Source: an uncultured Pelagibacteraceae bacterium
Lineage (GTDB): Bacteria; Pseudomonadota; Alphaproteobacteria; Pelagibacterales; Pelagibacteraceae
Reading direction: 5' to 3'
Assembly: GCA_902608385.1 (NCBI GenBank)
Contig: CACLNT010000011.1
Location: 1-50,516 of the forward strand
Length of the DNA: 50,516 bases
Shown piece after piece: positions 6,908 to 14,618 of this stretch (positions are counted from its first letter, which is position 1; each line of letters starts with the position of its first letter). Made by a program: the position numbers and the translations under genes. The notes under the pieces are model-generated. The model was not told the origin of the DNA, searched no databases, and saw nothing but the letters and a program-made list of their open reading frames with translations.

Positions 6908-9264
6908 TATGGTAATGGCCCATCCTTTAAAAATCCTCTAATTGCATTTTCAAGAATTTTGGAAACATTGTTATTGTAATTGTTGTAAGACAAACTTCCA
7001 CACCAAGAAAGAGATCCAGGTGCAAACAATGCTCCATCATTTGGAGTTTTATAATAAATCATATCGGCTCTAACCATTGGATTTTCAGTACCTCCACCGT
7101 AATAACCTCTTACAGTAAAATGAATTTCTTCATTAACTTGCATCATCAAGTTTGTATGGTTTTCAGATCTTGCTAATAAATAAGCATTATGCGGCGTTCC
7201 AAACTCTAAATCATACCTGTCAAGTTCAAGCCCAGCTGCGCCACCCCCTACTAAACCAAAATCTCCGATTACTTCATCGTCTCCCACGCCTTCAAAAATC
7301 CATGAGCATTCTGGTCTCTTGCTATCAGGTTCTCTTTTATAGTAAGAAGAAACATCAAATCCATATGCTGTAAAAGTTAGTCCACACACTTTGGATGGTA
7401 TTCTTCCACGAGCTCTCCACATTCCACCATATTTTCCATCAAAAGCGTTATTATATTCTCCTGGGTTTGCTGTCCAAGCTCTTGTTCCAGCTTCACCTTT
7501 TCTAACTTCTATAATATTTGGATTATCTGGATGATATTCGCTAATCCAATAAAAACCATCTGAGCCTAAATATATCCATCTTCCACCATTCAACTGATAT
7601 GACTCATATGCAGCAAGCATTTTTTCTGAACTATATTCTGGATGTGAGCCAGTCAGGACGCATTTATATCGATTCAACATATCAACACCTTCGATGTGTA
7701 AATCTTCATCCGTTACAACATCAAAATCTAAATTTTTTTCTTCTAACCAATCTGTTAAATGAAGATCTGCATTTAGCTGCCATAACGACGGAGACAACCA
7801 ATGTCTATATTTTGGTCTCATGTTAAGTATTGGTCTTAATCTTGATGAAATAGCTACTCCACTTCCATCTGAGTGTAGAGAATAAGTTGATAATCCGTAT
7901 TCTCTATGTTCATTTAAATATAAATCTGCTGCTGACATTACTGGGACCTTGCCAGCTAATAATTGTGCAACTACTGAGTTTGTTCCAAGATTATCATTTG
8001 AATAGGCTATATAACTATTAGAAGGAAGAACAAATAAAAGTTTTGAAGTTGTTTTGCCTTTTGGAGGTTTTATTACAAATGGAATAAAGTCTTCTGTTTC
8101 TGAAGTATCTTCACCATTAATTCTTAATCTGGCAGCATATACTCCGCTCTTAATTAAATCTGGCACTGTGTAAGTAAAATCAACTTCCCATCTGGCGTCA
8201 TCAATATCATCATCATGAAAGTGAATAGCTCCATACTCTTCAGGTTTATGATGAAAAACCATTTCATCTGCTGTCCAATTGTAGCCTGTCATTGCCCTGC
8301 ATGGTAAATTAATTATAAAACCATTTAAATGATTTGAAGTTGTATCAACTATATAAGTTGATGCGATATTTGTGGTTATATTTGCATGAAAATCCCAAGC
8401 ACCAATAACTTCAGATCGTAACTCTGAAGTACATCCACCATACCCTCTGGCTAAAGATTCAATTTCTGCTTTTGACAATGCTTTTTTACTTAATCTTGGT
8501 CTATCAATCTTGCCATTATAAGTTAAGGTTTGTTCTGGCAATTCAACTGGCTCTATTGCTTCTTTGTAATGCGCTCCATGAATGTGTCTTCCGGAACGAT
8601 CATTTAAAGTACATGCAGCCATTAAAAATGGCGCATCATTTGCTCTTGGTTTTAAATTATTCGTTGCTTCTACAAAAGATGTTGTTTCATCTGCGGGATG
8701 AAGTAATGACATTCCCAATCCCCCATTAGTTGGTGTAACGCAAGGCTCTTGGTAAAGTTTAACTTTTCCAGTTTCAGCATCATAGCTAACAGCCACAAGG
8801 TACCAAACTTTTCTCATTAATTTTTTTTCGCTAGAAAGATTCATGACTTGACCAGCGCCATCTCCTATCATTACTGAAAGGCATGCATTTTCGTCTATGA
8901 AAAGCCCGTACCCACTTTTGGCTTTATCATTCCATTTTGTTAAAATACCTTGTCTTCCTTTGTCTGGAGTTGTTGGAAATATATATGCCTGTAAAGTAAA
9001 GCTAGATGTGTTTAATCTTTGATCCTGTGGAATAACAACATAGGATCCGCCGTGAATTCTTTGGTTTCTTCCTTGATACGTTTTATTACATTGTGCACCA
9101 ATTTCTTCTTCTTTATATCCTGGACCTTCAGGATTTGTATCACCATGAATTAATCTAACAATTTGAACATCATAATTTTCTTTTTTTTCTGCATTCACAT
9201 AAAACTTAACTTTTTCTCCAGGAAAAGCTGAGTATTTGTCGCTATAGCCAGTAATTCTTAACAT
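6907..9264 (-). CDS. dmfA2: N,N-dimethylformamidase-type amidohydrolase, large subunit
   Basis: 785 residues, close to the size of the beta subunit of Paracoccus N,N-dimethylformamidase. Residues about 70-175 form a LamG/concanavalin-like sandwich (GGSYVVIP to VKLYQEP). Residues about 400-780 form the DMFA2 catalytic domain, with a class I amidotransferase-like fold. The active site of the Paracoccus enzyme is a mononuclear iron held by two Tyr and one Glu. Candidates here are Tyr421 (SYIAYSND), Tyr461 (GLSTYSLHSDGSG) and Glu543 (TGSHPEY). Their spacings of 40 and 82 nearly match my recollection of the known enzyme (41 and 81). The small subunit is encoded just upstream. A Shine-Dalgarno-like GAAAGG precedes the ATG. 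The real substrate may be another small amide or lactam rather than dimethylformamide. Confidence 0.85.
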   Translation of the reverse strand: MLRITGYSDKYSAFPGEKVKFYVNAEKKENYDVQIVRLIHGDTNPEGPGYKEEEIGAQCNKTYQGRNQRIHGGSYVVIPQDQRLNTSSFTLQAYIFPTTPDKGRQGILTKWNDKAKSGYGLFIDENACLSVMIGDGAGQVMNLSSEKKLMRKVWYLVAVSYDAETGKVKLYQEPCVTPTNGGLGMSLLHPADETTSFVEATNNLKPRANDAPFLMAACTLNDRSGRHIHGAHYKEAIEPVELPEQTLTYNGKIDRPRLSKKALSKAEIESLARGYGGCTSELRSEVIGAWDFHANITTNIASTYIVDTTSNHLNGFIINLPCRAMTGYNWTADEMVFHHKPEEYGAIHFHDDDIDDARWEVDFTYTVPDLIKSGVYAARLRINGEDTSETEDFIPFVIKPPKGKTTSKLLFVLPSNSYIAYSNDNLGTNSVVAQLLAGKVPVMSAADLYLNEHREYGLSTYSLHSDGSGVAISSRLRPILNMRPKYRHWLSPSLWQLNADLHLTDWLEEKNLDFDVVTDEDLHIEGVDMLNRYKCVLTGSHPEYSSEKMLAAYESYQLNGGRWIYLGSDGFYWISEYHPDNPNIIEVRKGEAGTRAWTANPGEYNNAFDGKYGGMWRARGRIPSKVCGLTFTAYGFDVSSYYKREPDSKRPECSWIFEGVGDDEVIGDFGLVGGGAAGLELDRYDLEFGTPHNAYLLARSENHTNLMMQVNEEIHFTVRGYYGGGTENPMVRADMIYYKTPNDGALFAPGSLSWCGSLSYNNYNNNVSKILENAIRGFLKDGPLP

Positions 9265-9286
9265 TTTAACCTTTCAAAAATATTAA

Positions 9287-9706
9287 TCATTCTGCATACC
9301 TTTCTAATAGATCTACAACTCTTTTTAAAAAAATAGCATGTTCAGCTGCTTCTTCTGAAGAGAATGATTCTTCCAAAATTTTAACTGGCTGACCTCTTAC
9401 TCCGCTGACAATACCTATTCTATAATCTTCAAAATCTTTTTTACATACTGTTACATATTTTTTTACCGCCATTGGTTGTCGTCTAAGTTTATCTAAAACA
9501 ATTTGAAGTTCCTTGCTATGTTCAACCATTGGCTGGCCTTTGTGGGGTTGAGCAGCTTTACCAACTGGACAGGCTCTATGTTCTTCTATTAATTTATTTC
9601 TCATTTTTTCATCTTTTAATAAAGGAAGAACATACTTTCTAGTTATAAAGTCATCAGTGCTTGTATGACCTTGATTTAGTTGTACTCCAGTTTTATCTTT
9701 TGTCAT
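9287..9706 (-). CDS. dmfA1: N,N-dimethylformamidase-type amidohydrolase, small subunit
   Basis: 139 residues, near the size of the alpha subunit of bacterial N,N-dimethylformamidase (about 132). The most family-like part is the C-terminal half: a KKYVTV...DFEDYRIGIV strand region and the helix SSEEAAEHAIFLKRVVDL (residues 116-133), which I recognise from the known small subunits. It has no membrane segment. The known enzyme is an alpha2beta2 assembly in which this subunit caps the large one. The gene is 22 bases upstream of the large-subunit gene, in the order expected for dmfA1-dmfA2. Recognition is by memory of the family, not by a search. Confidence 0.75.
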   Translation of the reverse strand: MTKDKTGVQLNQGHTSTDDFITRKYVLPLLKDEKMRNKLIEEHRACPVGKAAQPHKGQPMVEHSKELQIVLDKLRRQPMAVKKYVTVCKKDFEDYRIGIVSGVRGQPVKILEESFSSEEAAEHAIFLKRVVDLLERYAE

Positions 9707-9709
9707 AAA

Positions 9710-10564
9710 TTATTTATTAGTCCTTTCTTGAATTATTTTTAAAGCTTCTATTAAATACACTCTAAAGACTTCATGATTTTCACTCATTGGAAAATGGCCA
9801 ATATCTGGCATTTCAATGTAAACTCCACCTTTTATTTGTCTTGCAGTATTTTCTGTAGCTTCAGGTGGTGTTAAATAGTCATAAGTTCCTGTCATCATAA
9901 TAACTGGGCACTTATGTCCGTCGATATTTTTTAGTTCTTTTCTTAAATCATGATCAACAGAATAAAAGTATAAATCTCCTTTAAAGGCTTCGGAGCCTTG
10001 TGTGTAGTAATGCCAAGTTAACCATCTATCTTTTTCTGGAGATTGTGGTGCCATAAGATCCCACGTTCCACTTGCACAAACTTGAGCTGCATTTGCATGT
10101 GGATGTCTCCACCAATCTAAATAAAATCCAGGAGCATGATCAGCGGCTTCTACGGGAATTACTGCTCTAAATTTATTTGGGTGATGCAATGCAAGTTGCA
10201 AAGCAACGTTCCCTCCAAAAGAAGAACCCATAAATATTGGATTTTTTAAATCAAGAGCTTCACATAACTTAATAATAAAATTACAATAATGTTCGGTAGT
10301 TAATTTGTATTCTTCTTTCCAAAATTCTTTATTATGTGGGGGGTCTGACTTACCGTGCCTTGGAAGATCATAAGCTATTACATTATAATTTTTTATTATC
10401 TCTTCATCTTCAAGAAGTCCTCTCCATTGATGATTGTGACAACCTGCTGTATGTTGACAAACCAATGGTATTCCTTTTCCATTTTGAAGATAAAAAACTT
10501 TATACTCACAATCGTCTACTTCAATTGTAACATAACGACCTACTACACTATGATGTTTTACCAT
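9710..10564 (-). CDS. Alpha/beta hydrolase
   Basis: 284 residues. Nucleophile elbow GSSFGG with Ser115, likely acid Asp229 (GTYDYLTPP) and catalytic His257 (DIGHFPMSE). The oxyanion-side strand appears as PLVCQHTAGCHNHQW, and YDLPRHGKSDPP is the usual second loop. The cap region (about residues 145-205) is rich in Trp, His and Tyr, suggesting a small aromatic-lined pocket. The gene ends 3 bases before the small amidohydrolase subunit. It could be a second hydrolytic step (ester, carbamate or acyl-amide) in the same pathway. Family assignment is firm and substrate is unknown. Confidence 0.88.
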   Translation of the reverse strand: MVKHHSVVGRYVTIEVDDCEYKVFYLQNGKGIPLVCQHTAGCHNHQWRGLLEDEEIIKNYNVIAYDLPRHGKSDPPHNKEFWKEEYKLTTEHYCNFIIKLCEALDLKNPIFMGSSFGGNVALQLALHHPNKFRAVIPVEAADHAPGFYLDWWRHPHANAAQVCASGTWDLMAPQSPEKDRWLTWHYYTQGSEAFKGDLYFYSVDHDLRKELKNIDGHKCPVIMMTGTYDYLTPPEATENTARQIKGGVYIEMPDIGHFPMSENHEVFRVYLIEALKIIQERTNK

Positions 10565-10597
10565 TTTTTTATTCCTTTTAATTCAAAAAAATTCATC

Positions 10598-10987
10598 TTA
10601 AACAGGCACTCCTGATTTTCTTAATAGTTCAAATTGAACTGTAAAATTTCTTAAGTTTTTCATTAACACTAAGTGATTACCTTCAATTTTTAGATCTTTT
10701 CTAAAACTTGCTGACCATATTCCATGATACATGGGCTTTGGAACAGGTTGACTAAATTCTTTCCAGGTGTTTGCTGAAGCTCGAAGAGCAAAATCGTATG
10801 GATCTAAAGGTCCTGGGTTGGTATTAATATTTTTAACTTTTCCATCGTGCATTTCGATGATAACTTTAGCTTTTTCCATATCAAACATAAAAGAACATGA
10901 GTAATATTTCGCCATTGCTCCAATAGTTTCATCACTATTTGTAAGGTCTTCGTATTTCTTTGCCCAATTATCTAAATCACTACTCAT
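10598..10987 (-). CDS. SCP2-like (sterol carrier-type) small protein
   Basis: 129 residues. The pattern (FDMEKAKVIIEMHDGKVKNINTNP... then a DFALRASANTWKEF helix and a C-terminal strand/helix ending KSGVPV) resembles SCP2-type lipid-binding domains. No signal peptide or membrane segment. It sits between flotillin and the alpha/beta hydrolase with short gaps (15 and 33 bases). It may carry a hydrophobic ligand or act as a regulatory partner. The family call is moderate because only the overall pattern, not a defined catalytic motif, supports it. Confidence 0.55.
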   Translation of the reverse strand: MSSDLDNWAKKYEDLTNSDETIGAMAKYYSCSFMFDMEKAKVIIEMHDGKVKNINTNPGPLDPYDFALRASANTWKEFSQPVPKPMYHGIWSASFRKDLKIEGNHLVLMKNLRNFTVQFELLRKSGVPV

Positions 10988-11002
10988 GATATTTTACTTT
11001 CG

Positions 11003-12976
11003 TTACTTAGAACCTTTGGTTCCTTCAGTTGGATCTTTATCAAAATTCATATGATAATCTTTTTTAGGATTTTCATAATCGCCAAGAATATTTCTGATAT
11101 TGCTTATTTCGCCTGGAGCCATTCCAATCTCTTTAAGCAAGCTATCTAGAAATGGTTGGTGTGCTCTATAACGCAACGCTGAACTCACTACGTTGTCTGC
11201 TAAATTGCCACTTCTTCCAGACCCTCCTCCTCCAGTTATTGTTTCACTACTGCTCCCTGAACCAGAATTTCCACTGAAGCCAGGTAAACCGTTAACATCA
11301 ACAATTTTAATATCTCCAATATTCGCCATTGGTTTAACGCTTTCTCTAATGATACCTTCAATTTTTTCAGCAAGTTTTAATCTTAAAGCACTTCTTCTAC
11401 TTGCATCACTTCTTAAGTTCTCAGCTGCATTTAATGCTTCCTTACCAGAAGCATCTATCTCATATCTTAGCTTCGCTGCCATAGTTGCAAATCTATCCTG
11501 TTCCGCTTTTGAAGCGGCTGTAATAACATCAACTTTTTTAATACCTTGAGCCTTCTCAATATATCTAGCTGAATTAGCTTTTTCTTCAGCTTCGATTGCT
11601 CTAGCTCTTGTAGCTTCTTCTTCAGTTTTAGATTTTAAAACTTGTTTTGATTTATTTATAACTTCCATATTTTTTTGATGTTCTTCTATACTTAATCTCT
11701 TAGCTTTTTCTATATCAAGAAGTCTCACTTCTCTTTCAGACTCAATTCTGTGTGAGTCTATATTTCTTTGTTGAGCAATTTTAGCATTTTTAATTTCTTG
11801 TTCAGAAATTATTTGAGCTTCTTCTGCATCTTTTTGTCTTTCAGATTGTTCTTTAATTATAGTGGCTTTCTCTTGTGCACGTTTCACATCAACTTGTCTC
11901 TGCTTTTCTAGGCGTGCATACTCACTTTCTTTGTCTAAATTCAAAATCTTAACTTCAGTTTCTAGATCTTTTTGCCTTATTTCATAAGATGCATTTTTTT
12001 CTAATTCATTTTGTTCTTTTCTACGTTTTTCAATTTCTTCAATTAATCTTGTTTCAGTTAATTTTCTTTCAACTTCAATTACTTGATTTTGAGATATTTT
12101 TGCCACTTCTATTTGTTCTTGGCTTGCTATCTCAGCTTCTTCAGCTTCACGTTCTTTTTCTGCTCTATTTTTTACAGTCTCTGTTTTTTCTTTTGATTTT
12201 TGAATAGCAATTTCTCTTTCTTGTTGATATCTCGAAAACTCTTCATTTTTTTTGATTTCTAATTCTTTTTGGACTGTTTCCAAGTTTTTATTTTCAATTG
12301 AAATCTTTGTATCTTGTGTAATATCATTTCTTTTTTTCTTCCTTGACTCTATTTGTTCTGTTAATTGTGTTAAACCTTGTGAGTCAAAGGTATTAGCTGG
12401 GTTAAACATTTCAATTGGTGCCTGGTCTAATGATATTATAGAAACAGTTTCTAATGCTAAACCTGTATGACCTATTGATTCATTTGCTATTTTTGTAACT
12501 TCTTTTACGAACTGTCCTCTACCTTCCTGAATTTCATCTAATGTCATTTTTGCAGCAACTTCTCCGAGTGCATCAGCAAAACGACCTGCAACTACTTCTC
12601 TTAAATGTTCAGGGTCAAGAGTCCTGTTACCTAAAGTTTGTGCAGCAGTAGCAACAGCTCTTTGTTCTGGTGGAACCTTTGTAAAAAATTCTGTTACCAG
12701 TTCTGCTCTCATTCGATCTTTTGTTATTAATGATTTATCTCCAGCTCTTTTTATATTGATGCTTAATGTACGCATTCCTACTTGAGTAATGTTATGAATT
12801 ATTGGTAATACAAAAGCACCTCCTGATATAACAACTTTTTCGCCAAGCATTCCTGTTCTTACAAATGAGACTTCTTTTGATGATCTTCTGTATAGCCAAT
12901 GCAATAGATAAACTACAATTGCTATTGCAAGTGCCAGTAAGATTATCGCTGCTATTATATCTGCTCCTTTAGTCAT
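11003..12976 (-). CDS. Flotillin/SPFH-domain membrane scaffold protein
   Basis: 657 residues. One N-terminal membrane helix (about residues 5-28), then an SPFH/band-7 domain (about 33-200; motifs VPPEQRAVATAAQTL and LDEIQEGRGQFVKEV), then a long charged coiled coil (about 205-470). The C-terminal part has a Gly/Ser-rich linker (about 565-595) and a short acidic/basic tail. It fits bacterial flotillins (YqiK/FloT-like), which organise membrane microdomains. The coiled coil contains an internal repeat: about residues 247-306 resemble 353-412, an offset of 106. A very strong Shine-Dalgarno (AAGGAGG) precedes the ATG. The gene starts 17 bases after the rhodopsin stop, implying joint transcription. 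Confidence 0.88.
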   Translation of the reverse strand: MTKGADIIAAIILLALAIAIVVYLLHWLYRRSSKEVSFVRTGMLGEKVVISGGAFVLPIIHNITQVGMRTLSINIKRAGDKSLITKDRMRAELVTEFFTKVPPEQRAVATAAQTLGNRTLDPEHLREVVAGRFADALGEVAAKMTLDEIQEGRGQFVKEVTKIANESIGHTGLALETVSIISLDQAPIEMFNPANTFDSQGLTQLTEQIESRKKKRNDITQDTKISIENKNLETVQKELEIKKNEEFSRYQQEREIAIQKSKEKTETVKNRAEKEREAEEAEIASQEQIEVAKISQNQVIEVERKLTETRLIEEIEKRRKEQNELEKNASYEIRQKDLETEVKILNLDKESEYARLEKQRQVDVKRAQEKATIIKEQSERQKDAEEAQIISEQEIKNAKIAQQRNIDSHRIESEREVRLLDIEKAKRLSIEEHQKNMEVINKSKQVLKSKTEEEATRARAIEAEEKANSARYIEKAQGIKKVDVITAASKAEQDRFATMAAKLRYEIDASGKEALNAAENLRSDASRRSALRLKLAEKIEGIIRESVKPMANIGDIKIVDVNGLPGFSGNSGSGSSSETITGGGGSGRSGNLADNVVSSALRYRAHQPFLDSLLKEIGMAPGEISNIRNILGDYENPKKDYHMNFDKDPTEGTKGSK

Positions 12977-12993
12977 AACTATTCCTCCTTAAT

Positions 12994-13692
12994 TCAAGTT
13001 CCTTTTTTTGTATCCTCTAAAGCTGCGCTATAAATTATCATTCCAAAGATTATTTTATTCAAGATGTCTGCCAAGTTGTAAATTATGTTTAGACTATTAA
13101 TATTTGCACCACCTGCTAGATGCTCAATAAAATATCCGATATGATAAATTGAAAAACCAATTGTTATTATTAACCTATTTGCAAAAAATGCCATTTGGAC
13201 GCTTTCATTATTGCAAGAAGCATTTGTTCTTCCTGCATCACCCATGTAAAGCTCGCCAATAATATAAAGCCAACCAACAATACCAACTAAAAAGCCTAGG
13301 GTTACACTCATGTATCCATATGCCCCTAATAGCTGTGCTATTACCCAAACAAGGGTACCAACAAGTAATCGCCAGAACATTCCTCGCTTCACATCAGTAA
13401 CTGATCTCAACATTACATAAAAAGTCAAAATCGTAAGGGGAAAAGTTAAGATCCAATCAATATATCTTAATGCTGTGGGTGCTTGACCGTTTAAAATCCA
13501 TAAATTCTTCGCATAGAAGTAATGTATAGACGACATTAGCGCTATAACGCCTACTAGGTTCATTGCTGTGCCCCATCTGTTCGATAGACGTCCTCTTTCT
13601 AAGAAAAAAAATATAGCTGCGCCTATCATGGCAACAGAAATTAACCAGAAAGAGCCTCCAACAACATCCTGTGGCAGCAATAGCTTGTTCAT
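12994..13692 (-). CDS. Microbial (type 1) rhodopsin, proteorhodopsin-like, with DTT motif
   Basis: 232 residues, seven hydrophobic helices, no long signal peptide. Alignment without gaps to green proteorhodopsin (offset 18) gives Schiff-base Lys213 (ADILNKIIFG), counter-ion Asp79 and Arg76 (RYIDWILTF), second Asp209 and His57 (SIHYFY, the counterpart of His75). The proton-donor position, Glu108 in proteorhodopsin, is Thr90, and the spectral-tuning position 105 is Thr87. The three-letter motif is therefore Asp79-Thr83-Thr90 (DTT). Phe134 aligns to the antenna-site Gly of xanthorhodopsin, so no carotenoid window is evident. The ATG is preceded by a strong GAGGAG ribosome binding site. First gene of a ten-gene minus-strand unit. 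Pump, slow pump or sensor cannot be decided. Confidence 0.92.
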   Translation of the reverse strand: MNKLLLPQDVVGGSFWLISVAMIGAAIFFFLERGRLSNRWGTAMNLVGVIALMSSIHYFYAKNLWILNGQAPTALRYIDWILTFPLTILTFYVMLRSVTDVKRGMFWRLLVGTLVWVIAQLLGAYGYMSVTLGFLVGIVGWLYIIGELYMGDAGRTNASCNNESVQMAFFANRLIITIGFSIYHIGYFIEHLAGGANINSLNIIYNLADILNKIIFGMIIYSAALEDTKKGT

Positions 13693-13974
13693 TTACTCCT
13701 CAATTAATAATTTTTCTCATTTAATTTCTTATTTTCACATAAAGCAAAGAAAAAAACTTTTCTTTTTTATATATATATTTTTTAGAAGTAGATTTTCCTT
13801 AAAAAATTTTTTTATTTTCTTAAATTTAAAAGAATACAATCAGAGATAGACTATTTTAAATTCAATCATAAGTAGAAACATTTAAATAATTTTTTTTGAC
13901 TAAGCTGATAAATGAACTGTTCACAATTTAAAAATACTATTTTGCAGAACATTTATTATCTATATTATGTTTGA
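13693..13974. promoter_or_regulatory. Divergent intergenic region between rhodopsin operon and parA-like gene
   Basis: This 282-base stretch is the longest non-coding region in the window and must hold the promoters of both divergent units. On the minus side there is a strong GAGGAG Shine-Dalgarno 5 bases before the rhodopsin ATG and a very A/T-rich tract about 75-90 bases before the start codon (alternating TATATATATA). On the plus side there is a perfect 11-base palindrome (TGAAC-T-GTTCA, 13913-13923) and a TATATT (13961-13966) so close to the parA ATG that a leaderless transcript is possible. No riboswitch-like structure was recognised. Confidence 0.5.
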
Positions 13975-14613
13975 ATGCTCTCCAAAGTCATAACTATTTC
14001 ACAGCAAAAAGGTGGTAGCGGAAAAACAACACTTGCAGTGCATTTAGCTCTTGCATTTATAAAATATCATAGTTTGAAAGTTGCAGTTATTGATACAGAC
14101 CCTCAGGGAAGCTTAGGAAAATGGTTTATGATAAGAACGGAAAAAAAAGTACCAAACGATAATTTAACATTTAAAACTGCTAGTTTATGGGGTGCGCAGT
14201 ACGAGTCAAAAACATTAAAAAAAGATCATGACATTGTAATTATAGATACTCCGCCAAAAATAGAATCTGATGCTCGTCCTTCAATTGAATCTGCTGATTT
14301 AGTTTTAATTCCTGTAGCAGCATCGCATGTTGATTTTTGGGCAACTGGAGCAATTGTAGATATAGCAAAAAAAGCAAATAAAAAAATTTTAATACAAATT
14401 AATAGATCCAGTCAAAGATCCAAACTTATCATCAAAACAAATGAATTTATTAAAAGTTTAAATCTTTCAGCAACTAAAACCATTATTGGTAATCGCCAAA
14501 TTTTTGCTGCTTCTATGGGTGAAGGAAAAACTGCTGTCGAAAAACAAAAAAAAAGCAATGCTGTTGAGGAAATAAAAAGTTTGTCAGAACAAATCCTATC
14601 AGAATTAAAATAA
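13975..14613 (+). CDS. ParA-family ATPase
   Basis: 212 residues. Deviant Walker A motif KGGSGKTT (residues 12-19), then DTDPQGSLGKW (Walker A' region) and VIIDTPPKIES (Walker B). The short length and lack of a long N-terminal DNA-binding part are typical of small ParA/MinD-like cargo-positioning ATPases. The partner ParB or a cargo protein is not visible nearby; the next gene, 5 bases away, is a thioesterase. Because it is divergent from the rhodopsin operon, a role in positioning membrane or storage structures is imaginable but unsupported. Confidence 0.85.
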   Translation: MLSKVITISQQKGGSGKTTLAVHLALAFIKYHSLKVAVIDTDPQGSLGKWFMIRTEKKVPNDNLTFKTASLWGAQYESKTLKKDHDIVIIDTPPKIESDARPSIESADLVLIPVAASHVDFWATGAIVDIAKKANKKILIQINRSSQRSKLIIKTNEFIKSLNLSATKTIIGNRQIFAASMGEGKTAVEKQKKSNAVEEIKSLSEQILSELK

Positions 14614-14618
14614 TAACA

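Noticed and set aside
7152..8729. Plus-strand frames inside the large amidohydrolase subunit
   Set aside because: They show no family features and lie wholly within a well-supported minus-strand gene.
11193..12470. Long plus-strand frames opposite the flotillin
   Set aside because: Composition is the mirror of the charged coiled coil; no independent motifs or ribosome sites.
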